NCBI GenBank assembly: GCA_945878115.1
Contig: CAMDVD010000036.1
Coordinates: forward strand, 1-38,826
Direction of reading: 5' to 3'
Length of the DNA: 38,826 nt
DNA from: Chitinophaga pinensis
GTDB taxonomy: Bacteria; Bacteroidota; Bacteroidia; Chitinophagales; Chitinophagaceae
Within the stretch, counting starts at the first letter, position 1. Each line of letters starts with the position of its first letter. This document shows, in pieces, positions 27,458-34,219 of the stretch. The notes beneath the pieces are model-generated. The model made no database searches. It was not told the origin of the DNA and saw only the letters and a list, made by a program, of their open reading frames with translations. The translations under genes were made by a program, and so were the position numbers.

Positions 27458-27874
27458 CTACTCAATAGTGGCTATACACTTGAGTTCTATGGCAATTGGT
27501 GTTGGCAAACTATTTATTTCTACTGTTGTTCTACAAGGTTGTGCAGTTGTAAAATACTCGGCATACAATTTATTGTAAGTAGCGAAATCGCGTTTCATGT
27601 GCACTAAAAAAACAGTGACATCAATTAAATTCTCCCATTTGCTTCCGCTTTCTTCCAATACGATACGCACATTCTCAAATACAGATTTACATTGGGCTTC
27701 AAAATCGAAGGTGATAAAATTTCCATTTTTGTCTAAGCTAAGTCCAGGGATTTCATTTGTGTCGGGTGTACGCGGACCTATACCTGAAAGAAATAATAAG
27801 TTGCCCACTCGTCGAGCATGCGGGTAAGCACCAACAGGTACAGGTGCTTTGCTGGTAGAAATAATATTGCTCAT
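27458..27874 (-). CDS. RidA-family deaminase, 2-aminomuconate deaminase-like
   Basis: A 138-residue YjgF/YER057c/UK114-family protein. The N-terminal 'SKAPVPVGAYPHARRVGNLLFLSGIGPR' (residues 8-35) and the late 'PCRTTVEINSLPTPIAIELKCIA' with the carboxylate-binding Arg are characteristic. Classic RidA hydrolyses reactive enamines/imines. The GAYPHARRVG..LFLSG.GPR form and extra internal length resemble the 2-aminomuconate deaminases of the kynurenine/3-hydroxyanthranilate route; this is recalled family knowledge, not tested. No other kynurenine-pathway gene is adjacent, so the substrate stays open. Confidence 0.85.
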   Translation of the reverse strand: MSNIISTSKAPVPVGAYPHARRVGNLLFLSGIGPRTPDTNEIPGLSLDKNGNFITFDFEAQCKSVFENVRIVLEESGSKWENLIDVTVFLVHMKRDFATYNKLYAEYFTTAQPCRTTVEINSLPTPIAIELKCIATIE

Positions 27875-28124
27875 GGTAAAAGAATAATTTTAGGCTGTAA
27901 ATGTAATATACAAGAACCAAAAGCAAAATAAATACTAGAGTAAGAACGAATCATTATTGGAACTTTCAAGCTTAATATATTTCATCATTTAATTTGATGA
28001 CTAATTAATAGACTCCCACTATTGAATAATTTTATCAAACAATATAATTAGGAGTAAGGTAAATTAACTTTAAAGTTTGTTTGCAATTGAACAAATAACA
28101 AGAATAATAGAAACTAAAAAAATC

Positions 28125-28132
28125 TATATTTG
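28125..28132 (+). promoter_or_regulatory. Probable -7 element of the MNT gene
   Basis: TATATTTG matches TAnnTTTG and lies 25 bp before the ATG at 28158; AGGAG stands just before that ATG. Both favour 28158 over the upstream ATG at 28077. Confidence 0.45.
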
Positions 28133-28157
28133 CGCCATCATTACTTCACAACAGGAG

Positions 28158-28418
28158 ATGATTATTAAAGAAGCCGTAAGGCGGTTTTCGCCTACCTTGG
28201 TTGGGATTTTTGGCTCTTACGCAAGAGTTGAACAGACAAGCAATAGTGATCTTGATATTCTAATCGACTTTAATAAAAGCGTCAATCTTATTGAATTGAT
28301 TGGATTGGAACAAGAATTGAGTGAGTTATTAGGAATAAAAGTTGACCTAGTCACAACTCGATCTATCAACCAGAATTTGAAACCTTATATTCAAAAAGAT
28401 TTGGTAAGAATAGTGTGA
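28158..28418 (+). CDS. mntA: MntA-like minimal nucleotidyltransferase (antitoxin-type)
   Basis: An 86-residue MNT-fold protein with the nucleotidyltransferase signature 'GIFGSYARVEQTSNSDLDILIDF' and a third acidic position in 'KVDLVTTRSI'. In MntA/HepT modules this protein AMPylates and so silences the HEPN RNase toxin. The frame is open to 28077, but a promoter box and RBS favour 28158 and the shorter length is typical. The stop overlaps by one base the start of a truncated HepT gene. It is intact and probably still expressed. Confidence 0.8.
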   Translation: MIIKEAVRRFSPTLVGIFGSYARVEQTSNSDLDILIDFNKSVNLIELIGLEQELSELLGIKVDLVTTRSINQNLKPYIQKDLVRIV

Positions 28419-28552
28419 TGCAAAAGGATCCAATTATATTTTTAGAACATATTCATGAGTGTAATACCCAAATAAAGGAGTACACAAAAGGATTTGATGA
28501 AAATAAATTTCTTCTAAATTTACTTGCACACCAAATCAAACCAATCAAATAA
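28418..28552 (+). pseudogene. hepT: Truncated HepT-like (HEPN) toxin fragment
   Basis: The ATG overlaps the MNT stop (TGATG). The 44 codons begin 'MQKDPIIFLEHIHECNTQIKEYTKGFDENKFLLN', matching the first helix-loop-helix of HepT/DUF86 proteins. The frame then ends in 'LLAHQIKPIK' and TAA at 28550-28552. Full HepT proteins are about 110-140 residues, and the catalytic R-x4-6-H motif and C-terminal helices are missing. The other frames downstream show no continuation, so this looks like a deletion rather than a simple frameshift. The toxin should be inactive. Confidence 0.7.
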
Positions 28553-28839
28553 ATCATAGTTCAGACAATACCTCAAATTTCCAAACTATAATACTTCGTC
28601 TACACTCAGCACGGAATTTGAATGATTGAATGTCTATACCATAAATAATATTCAATCAAATTTGAAATAAAACATCTTTCAATTTATCATTCCACAAATG
28701 AAAAAAAAATCAAAAATCCTATCTGACTTTCACCAAAGACCAAAAAGTGTGAATTATATAATGGTTCTCTGAATTGTGTAACAACGCTAAGCCTTGTCGT
28801 TAATAGCTTTGCTCTATAATTAATCTTCGCAGCAAAAAC
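28553..28839. other. Gene-free gap
   Basis: AT-rich sequence between the HepT remnant and the rubrerythrin gene. It contains no convincing ORF, repeat or RNA gene; it probably carries the promoter of the rubrerythrin operon near its right end and may be the scar of the HepT deletion. Confidence 0.4.
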
Positions 28840-29499
28840 ATGAAAAACATAATCCTAAACTATTCCTTACTTATAGCAACTACATGTATCATCATGATAT
28901 CTTGTGACACAAAAAAGTCAAGCATAAAACCAACCACCAAAGAACATATGGACGCAGGTTTTAAAACAATTGAAAACATGCAATCTGCCTACAAAGGAGA
29001 AATGACCGCAACTGCAAAGTATGAAGCATATTCAAAAAAAGCAGATGAAGAAGGATATCATCAAATTGCTATTTTATATCATGCAGTTGCTGCTGCCGAA
29101 AAAATCCACGCCACAAACCACAAAGCAGTAATTGAAGACGCAGGCTCAACAGTTCCCATCATTAAGCCAGAATACACCGTTAAAACTACGAAAGAAAATT
29201 TAAGTGACGACATCAATGGAGAAGCTTATGAGGCAAAAACTATGTATCCTGATTTTTTAAAAACTGCAGAAATCGCTGATAATAAAATAGCTGTCTTAAG
29301 CTTGACCTATGCAATGAAAACAGAGTTAAAGCATAAATATTTTTTTGAACAAACTTTGGGTGACCTAAACAGTAATACATTAAATAGTATGTCATCCATT
29401 TATTATGTTTGTCCTGCTTGTGGCAATACATATACGACTGCTCCGAAACATTGCGACTTTTCACTAACCGACAAAGAAAAATTTATTACATTTCAATAA
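28840..29499 (+). CDS. Rubrerythrin-like lipoprotein
   Basis: A 219-residue protein with a lipoprotein signal (hydrophobic core then 'IMISCDTKK', lipidated Cys22). The ferritin-like four-helix domain shows diiron-type residues: 'GEMTATAKYEAYSKKADEEGYHQIA' with Glu54, 'AAAEKIHATNH' with Glu87 and His90, and a second pair in 'MKTELKHKYFFE'. The C-terminal rubredoxin-like tail 'YVCPACGNTY...KHCDFSL' has Cys191, Cys194 and Cys205, but the fourth Cys is replaced (Leu208). Rubrerythrins reduce peroxide and are normally cytosolic; this one would be membrane-anchored in the periplasm. It is followed by the DUF2231-like gene 9 bp downstream. Confidence 0.85.
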   Translation: MKNIILNYSLLIATTCIIMISCDTKKSSIKPTTKEHMDAGFKTIENMQSAYKGEMTATAKYEAYSKKADEEGYHQIAILYHAVAAAEKIHATNHKAVIEDAGSTVPIIKPEYTVKTTKENLSDDINGEAYEAKTMYPDFLKTAEIADNKIAVLSLTYAMKTELKHKYFFEQTLGDLNSNTLNSMSSIYYVCPACGNTYTTAPKHCDFSLTDKEKFITFQ

Positions 29500-29508
29500 T
29501 TCAACAAT

Positions 29509-29994
29509 ATGAACCAAACACATATCCATTTACTCATTACCCATCTTCCAATCTTCGGCTCTATGCTTGGCGGAATAGTTCTTGCTTTTGGTCTTTGGAA
29601 AAAAAGTGATGACACCAAAATTGCAGCCTACTTAATTTTCATTATTTCTGCAATAGGTGCCGGCACAGCATACTTAACTGGTGAGGCGGCAGAGCATACT
29701 GTGCGTGATATACAAGGTGTTCTAAAAGAAACCATCGAAACACATGAAGAATCAGCAATGTATGCGCTAATATCCTTAATTGTTCTTGGCCTTGCTTCTA
29801 TTATCGGATCCTTTCTAACCATTAAAAAATCGCCAATGACAAGAACCATTGCTTTCACAATTCTAATTGTGGCAATCATCAGTTTTGGATTGGTGGTAAG
29901 AACAGGTTATCTCGGTGGGCAAATTAGACATACTGAATTAACTAATAATATAGCTAACCCAGGCCTTCCATCCGATAAAGAAACGGACGACTAA
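29509..29994 (+). CDS. DUF2231-like four-helix membrane protein
   Basis: A 161-residue inner-membrane protein with four hydrophobic helices. The first carries 'THIHLLITHLPIFGSMLGGIVLAFGL' (His5, His7, His12); a polar loop has 'GEAAEHTVRD...ETIETHEESA'; and the last helix ends in 'GYLGGQIRHTEL'. The spaced histidines at helix ends, as in the DUF2231 family, suggest heme or metal binding. It lies 9 bp after the rubrerythrin lipoprotein gene, so the two may form an electron-transfer pair for peroxide reduction outside the cytoplasm (inference). Confidence 0.75.
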   Translation: MNQTHIHLLITHLPIFGSMLGGIVLAFGLWKKSDDTKIAAYLIFIISAIGAGTAYLTGEAAEHTVRDIQGVLKETIETHEESAMYALISLIVLGLASIIGSFLTIKKSPMTRTIAFTILIVAIISFGLVVRTGYLGGQIRHTELTNNIANPGLPSDKETDD

Positions 29995-30272
29995 AGAAGC
30001 CACTCTATTCAATGGTTCATTTAATTTTTCAATTTATCCAACTCCACATCGATCAATTATCAGTAGCAATTGTATTCCCATTTTATTCTTGAATTTCCAG
30101 CAGATAAATCAAAATAAAGTAATAATACTTTGTTCAATTTAGTCATCGAAAACTTATTGAAAACGCAACGAAAGTTCTCCAGTTGGCAAATATTAATGTG
30201 TACATTGCACGGCAAATTATAGCTTTCAACATTCTAAAAAGCTATTATACTAGTTCATAAAAAAACTAAGCC

Positions 30273-30848
30273 ATGAAGCAACTTTGTACTTTTATTTTTT
30301 TAGCGATTTCAATTGTTACATTCGGACAGAATACACAAATAGATAGTATTCGACATACATCTACTGGTTTAGCAAATTATGCTACTCCTCCCGATTCGCA
30401 ATATGATGCAGTAATGAAATTAAATTGGCATGCCATTAAACCATTGGGCAGAGTCAGTGATTTTGAAAAATTATTTACGCAAGAAGAAATCGAACATCTA
30501 GAAAATCTTATCGCACTTTTCGATAAAACCACATCCATTGAAATTGCAGTTGTTACTATTGATGCCAGCCAAGTTGATGCCAATCACTTTGATGAATTTG
30601 CTTTATTCTTAGCACAAAATTGGCAGGTTGGCAAGAAGGAAAAAAACAATGGAATATTAATTGCATTGTCTAAATCCCATCGCAAAATAAGAATTTGTAA
30701 TGGCTATGGAATAGAAAAAATGATGACAGATGAAGATACAAAAAAAATAATCGATTTGGTAAGTATCCCTAATTTGAAACAAGGCAATTATTTTACAGCT
30801 ACATTAAAAAGTGTTCAATCCATTATTGATTTTTTGACAGTTCATTAA
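30273..30848 (+). CDS. TPM-domain protein, exported
   Basis: A 191-residue protein with a signal peptide (residues 1-18, ending TFG). The TPM domain is at about 65-190: 'FTQEEIEHLENLIALFDKTTSIEIAVVTIDAS', 'LFLAQNWQVGKKEKNNGILIALSKSHRKIRICNGYGIEKMMTDEDTKKII'. TPM domains occur in the thylakoid protein TLP18.3 and in bacterial membrane-associated proteins, with reported phosphatase-like or repair roles; the function here is unknown. The usual C-terminal transmembrane helix of many bacterial members is absent, so it may be soluble in the periplasm. The gaps on either side (29995-30272 and 30849-31111) hold nothing I can identify. Confidence 0.85.
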   Translation: MKQLCTFIFLAISIVTFGQNTQIDSIRHTSTGLANYATPPDSQYDAVMKLNWHAIKPLGRVSDFEKLFTQEEIEHLENLIALFDKTTSIEIAVVTIDASQVDANHFDEFALFLAQNWQVGKKEKNNGILIALSKSHRKIRICNGYGIEKMMTDEDTKKIIDLVSIPNLKQGNYFTATLKSVQSIIDFLTVH

Positions 30849-31111
30849 ATATTGAGTTATCCATAATATCCTATATTGTTTGTAATATCTATATTATATC
30901 CATCGAAATACCGTGTATGCTTTTTAACAGGTGCCAAGATGGATAGCCCTAATCCTATATTCGGCTATCGTTTTCTATTTTCATATAATGAGAAATCTAT
31001 GACAGGAATTTACTACTTGCCATTCCATTGTCCACACCAACCGATAAAAAACAAATACTAATCTCAATTACTTCTATTTCAACAAATGCAGAATTACATT
31101 AGCCGACTCGT

Positions 31112-32218
31112 ATGAATTTATTTTCGAAAAATATTGTTTGGCATGTCGCTGGAAGCCTATTGTTCTTAATGCTTCCCGTAGTGATGAATAAGCAATTCGT
31201 ATTTGTTGCGCATGGCTTTTTTCATTCCAGAGAATTTGTAGACTTACTATCATCAATTTTATTATTAGTCTTTTTTTATGCTCATTATTATAAGCTAATT
31301 CCTACCTACTATTTTCAAAAAAAATATCTACAGTATTCCTTCTTTGTTTTCTTTTCATTTGTGATTGTTATTTTACCTAAACTGGCTACACCGCCTCGAA
31401 TGCCACAAGACATGCATAATAATATGCCGCACCGAGAGCCACATCGAGAGCTACAAGGTAGACCACATTTCGAACTGGACGGCAGGCGAGATGAACCACA
31501 TTTCCCCCATCGACATCCCCCGTATATTTTTATTTTATGGGTAGAAATGCGGCAAAATATTTTTCTGTTTGTTGCTATTCTTTTTGCCTCTTTAGCCTAT
31601 CGTATTAATGACCAATGGAAACAAGTGAAGAAGGAAAAATTGCAAGCGGAGTTATCTTATTTGAAAGCACAAATCAATCCACATTTTTTATTCAATACAC
31701 TCAATAGCATTTACTCATTGGCATTATTAAAATCAAATAAAACACCAGAGGCCATTGTAAAACTGTCGAGCATGATGCGTTATGTGATGCATGAAGCAAC
31801 AGAAAAATACGTATCGCTGGAAAGCGAACTCAATTATATTCAATCGTATATCGACTTGCAAAAAATAAGGTTGGACGAAACAGCATCTGTATTGTATGAA
31901 ACCGAAATAGAAGTAGGCGGAAAAAAAATTGCTCCCCTTATTCTCATTCCATTTATTGAAAATGCATTCAAACATGGTGTAAATCCAGAAGTCAATTCAA
32001 GCATTATCATCACTTTAAAAACTAAAGAAGATAAGTTAACCTTATATGTCTATAACCTGAAAGTGCCGCATAGTCAATATTTGGAAACAAAAAGTGGCTA
32101 TGGATTGGCAAATGCGCAACAACAATTAAATCTCTTGTATCCTGATAAGCATAGTTTAAATTTACAAAACGAAGCAAATTATTTTTCTGTTTCCTTAACC
32201 CTCGATTTACGATGTTAA
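31112..32218 (+). CDS. LytS-type sensor histidine kinase with His-rich extracytoplasmic loop
   Basis: A 368-residue kinase of the His_kinase (PF06580) class. Four N-terminal membrane helices (about 8-25, 42-58, 73-90, 138-165) precede the phospho-acceptor box 'LKAQINPHFLFNTLNSIYSL' (His191) and an ATPase domain with 'PLILIPFIENAFKHGV' and 'GYGLANAQQQLNLLY'. The loop between helices 3 and 4 (about residues 94-136) is rich in His, Pro and Arg (nine His), facing the periplasm. The 3' end overlaps the LytTR gene by 7 bases. What it senses is unknown; metal binding by the loop is an inference. Confidence 0.92.
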   Translation: MNLFSKNIVWHVAGSLLFLMLPVVMNKQFVFVAHGFFHSREFVDLLSSILLLVFFYAHYYKLIPTYYFQKKYLQYSFFVFFSFVIVILPKLATPPRMPQDMHNNMPHREPHRELQGRPHFELDGRRDEPHFPHRHPPYIFILWVEMRQNIFLFVAILFASLAYRINDQWKQVKKEKLQAELSYLKAQINPHFLFNTLNSIYSLALLKSNKTPEAIVKLSSMMRYVMHEATEKYVSLESELNYIQSYIDLQKIRLDETASVLYETEIEVGGKKIAPLILIPFIENAFKHGVNPEVNSSIIITLKTKEDKLTLYVYNLKVPHSQYLETKSGYGLANAQQQLNLLYPDKHSLNLQNEANYFSVSLTLDLRC

Positions 32219-32913
32219 AAGCAATTGCATTAGACGATGAACCATTGGCGTTAAAAATCATTGAAAGCTTTTGTAACGCAAATGAGCAAATTGAATTGCA
32301 AAAATCATTTACCAAACCAAATGATGCGCATAAATACATTGACAATTTTCCAGTAGACCTTTTATTTTTAGATATTCAGATGCCTTCAATATCAGGCATC
32401 GATTTTTACAAAAATTTGTCTAAAGAAATTATGGTCATTTTCACCACTGCCTATAGTGATTATGCAGTGGAAGGTTTTAACTTGAGTGCGGTTGATTATT
32501 TGCTAAAACCCTTTACACAAGCACGATTTGAACAATCAGTTGCGAAAGCGGTGGAATACTTTCAATATCAACATGTACATGAAAACAGCAAGCAACCCTA
32601 TTTATTTATACGAGCAGATTATAGTTTGATAAAAGTTAAACGAAGTGACATTATTTATATGGAAGGGCTAAATGATTACGTAAAATTTCATATTGAAGGA
32701 CAAAAAACTATCGTTGCTCGCATGACCATGAAAATGATTCTTGAAAAGCTCTCTCCTATTGATTTTACTCGTGTGCATCGTTCCTATATTTTACCCATTG
32801 CCAAAATAGAATATGTGAGAAATAAACATGCTTACATAAAAAACAAAGGTCAATTGGATGCAATCCCAATCGGGAAAAGTTATGAAGATGAATTATTGAA
32901 AAGAATGCAGTAA
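32212..32913 (+). CDS. LytTR-family response regulator
   Basis: A 233-residue response regulator. The receiver domain has the acidic pocket Asp8-Asp9, phospho-acceptor Asp54 in 'LLFLDIQMPSISG', the switch residues in 'IFTTAYSDYA' and conserved Lys99 in 'DYLLKPF'. The C-terminal LytTR DNA-binding domain (about 132-230) shows 'YLFIRADYSLIKVKRSDIIYMEGLNDYVKFHI' and 'FTRVHRSYILPIAKIEYV'. It is translationally coupled to the LytS kinase by a 7-base overlap, so the two form a two-component pair. It converges on the tRNA cluster. Confidence 0.95.
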   Translation: MLKAIALDDEPLALKIIESFCNANEQIELQKSFTKPNDAHKYIDNFPVDLLFLDIQMPSISGIDFYKNLSKEIMVIFTTAYSDYAVEGFNLSAVDYLLKPFTQARFEQSVAKAVEYFQYQHVHENSKQPYLFIRADYSLIKVKRSDIIYMEGLNDYVKFHIEGQKTIVARMTMKMILEKLSPIDFTRVHRSYILPIAKIEYVRNKHAYIKNKGQLDAIPIGKSYEDELLKRMQ

Positions 32914-32983
32914 ATCTGAATTAGCAATCAAGGATTTGATTTTACCCCTGTGCGTGTTATATATTTTTATCTAAAAAAAAGAG

Positions 32984-33055
32984 AGCCGTAGGAGAGAATT
33001 GAACTCTCGATCTCCTCCTTACCAAGGAGGTGCTCTACCACTGAGCCACTACGGC
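32984..33055 (-). tRNA. tRNA-Thr (GGT)
   Basis: 72 nt, no encoded CCA. Acceptor GCCGTAG/CTACGGC is fully paired, the anticodon loop TTGGTAA gives GGT (Thr), and the T-loop is TTCAATT. It is last of the four-tRNA cluster and lies beyond an intrinsic terminator (33066-33113). Confidence 0.95.
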
Positions 33056-33065
33056 AAAAAACAGT

Positions 33066-33113
33066 AAAAAAAAACCGATTGTTTCAGTCCTCATGTGGTA
33101 AGGAAACAATCGG
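33066..33113 (-). terminator. Strong intrinsic terminator inside the tRNA cluster
   Basis: On the minus strand CCGATTGTTTC-17 nt-GAAACAATCGG (stem 33075-33085 with 33103-33113) is followed directly by nine T. It lies between tRNA-Gly and tRNA-Thr(GGT). The plus strand also has a T-rich stretch after the stem, so it could act in both directions. Confidence 0.7.
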
Positions 33114-33137
33114 ATTTGTTTTTTATGCAATTTCGTG

Positions 33138-33209
<72 letters not shown>

Positions 33210-33217
33210 AATTGTTG

Positions 33218-33301
33218 TGGGCAGTGATGGATTCGAACCACCGTAGACATTACATCAACAGATTTACAGTCTGTCACCTTTAGCCACTCGGTCAACTACC
33301 C
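33218..33301 (-). tRNA. tRNA-Tyr (GTA)
   Basis: 84 nt class II tRNA with a long variable arm. Acceptor GGGTAGT/ACTGCCC has one U-G pair, discriminator A. The anticodon loop CTGTAAA gives GTA (Tyr) and the T-loop is TTCGAAT. Confidence 0.95.
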
Positions 33302-33313
33302 CCAAAAAAAAAG

Positions 33314-33386
33314 AGCCACTTGCCGGAATCGAACCAGCGACCTACTGATTACAAATCAGTTGCTCTACCAGCTGAGCTAAAGTGGC
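33314..33386 (-). tRNA. tRNA-Thr (TGT)
   Basis: 73 nt, no encoded CCA. Acceptor GCCACTT/AAGTGGC is fully paired, the anticodon loop TTTGTAA gives TGT (Thr), and the T-loop is TTCGATT. First gene of the cluster, 70 bp downstream of a consensus promoter. Confidence 0.95.
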
Positions 33387-33456
33387 TTATAAAAAAAGTA
33401 TTTTTTTTATATTTATTTATCAATAAGAATAAGAGCTTTTCCGTTTTAATGGAGTG

Positions 33457-33487
33457 CAAATGTATTCATTCATTTCTAATTTCCAAA
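33457..33487 (-). promoter_or_regulatory. Consensus Bacteroidota promoter of the tRNA cluster
   Basis: On the minus strand TTTG (33484-33487) is separated by exactly 19 nt from TACATTTG (33457-33464), a full match to TTTG-N19-TAnnTTTG. Transcription would begin near 33450 and enter tRNA-Thr(TGT) at 33386. Confidence 0.7.
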
Positions 33488-33552
33488 TACTTTTATATCA
33501 ATTTTTTATATTTTTTTTGTTGCTTACTTTTTAAAATTATATAACCCTCATT

Positions 33553-34131
33553 TTGAATTATTTAGCACATGCTTATTTATCGTTTAATAATCCCGAATTG
33601 CAAATTGGTAATCTATTAGGCGATTTTGTAAAAGGCAATAAACATGTTGCTTATTCTCCACGAATTCAGGAAGGTATTCTTCTTCATCGTTTTATCGACT
33701 CCTATACAGATCAGCATCCCCTAATCTTAGAATCTATCAAAGTATTCAAACCAGCATTCAGACTATCTGGAGGCGTATTTGTCGATATTTTATTTGATCA
33801 TTTTTTAGCCAATGACCCTCGTTATTTTACCCAAGAATCTTTATACACTTTTACGCATTCTATCTATCAAAATATTACATTACATGAACACGTATTGGAT
33901 GAAAAAATGCGTACCTTCTTCGGACATATGCGCGATTACAATTGGTTGTACTTATACAAAGACATGTCTGGTATAGAAAAATCAATACGGGGAATTTGTA
34001 AACGACATCCAATTTTGGGTGATGCAAATGTAGCCATGCAAATTATCGAAGAGAAATACGACATCCTTCAACTTTTATATTCCGATTTTTTTCCAACACT
34101 GGAGCAGGTCATTTTTGAAAAGGTACAATAG
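33553..34131 (+). CDS. Acyl-carrier-protein phosphodiesterase-like protein (DUF479)
   Basis: A 192-residue helical protein of the AcpH/DUF479 family (HD-domain-like). It opens 'MNYLAHAYLS', has 'LQIGNLLGDFVKG', 'GILLHRFIDSYTDQHP' and 'SGGVFVDILFDHFLANDP', with the conserved His and Asp residues of the metal site. AcpH removes 4'-phosphopantetheine from holo-ACP; for the Bacteroidota members this is by homology only. It starts with TTG: the family N-terminus begins exactly there and no ATG or GTG fits better. Length equals E. coli AcpH. It is separated from the tRNA promoter by about 65 bp (divergent). Confidence 0.87.
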   Translation: MNYLAHAYLSFNNPELQIGNLLGDFVKGNKHVAYSPRIQEGILLHRFIDSYTDQHPLILESIKVFKPAFRLSGGVFVDILFDHFLANDPRYFTQESLYTFTHSIYQNITLHEHVLDEKMRTFFGHMRDYNWLYLYKDMSGIEKSIRGICKRHPILGDANVAMQIIEEKYDILQLLYSDFFPTLEQVIFEKVQ

Positions 34132-34192
34132 TCATGCGAATATCAAATTTTCGTACATTTTTAAAACTGTGACTTCATTCAAAATTATTCTT

Positions 34193-34200
34193 TAGTTTTG
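34193..34200 (+). promoter_or_regulatory. Probable -7 element of the T9SS repeat-protein gene
   Basis: TAGTTTTG, 19 bp before the ATG at 34220, matches TAnnTTTG; the -33 element is weak. Confidence 0.4.
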
Positions 34201-34219
34201 TCCAAAATAATTCTATTCT

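Noticed and set aside
30876..31061. 61-codon plus-strand ORF between the TPM and LytS genes
   Set aside because: No recognisable domain, no clear RBS, residue mix unlike a folded protein; treated as chance.
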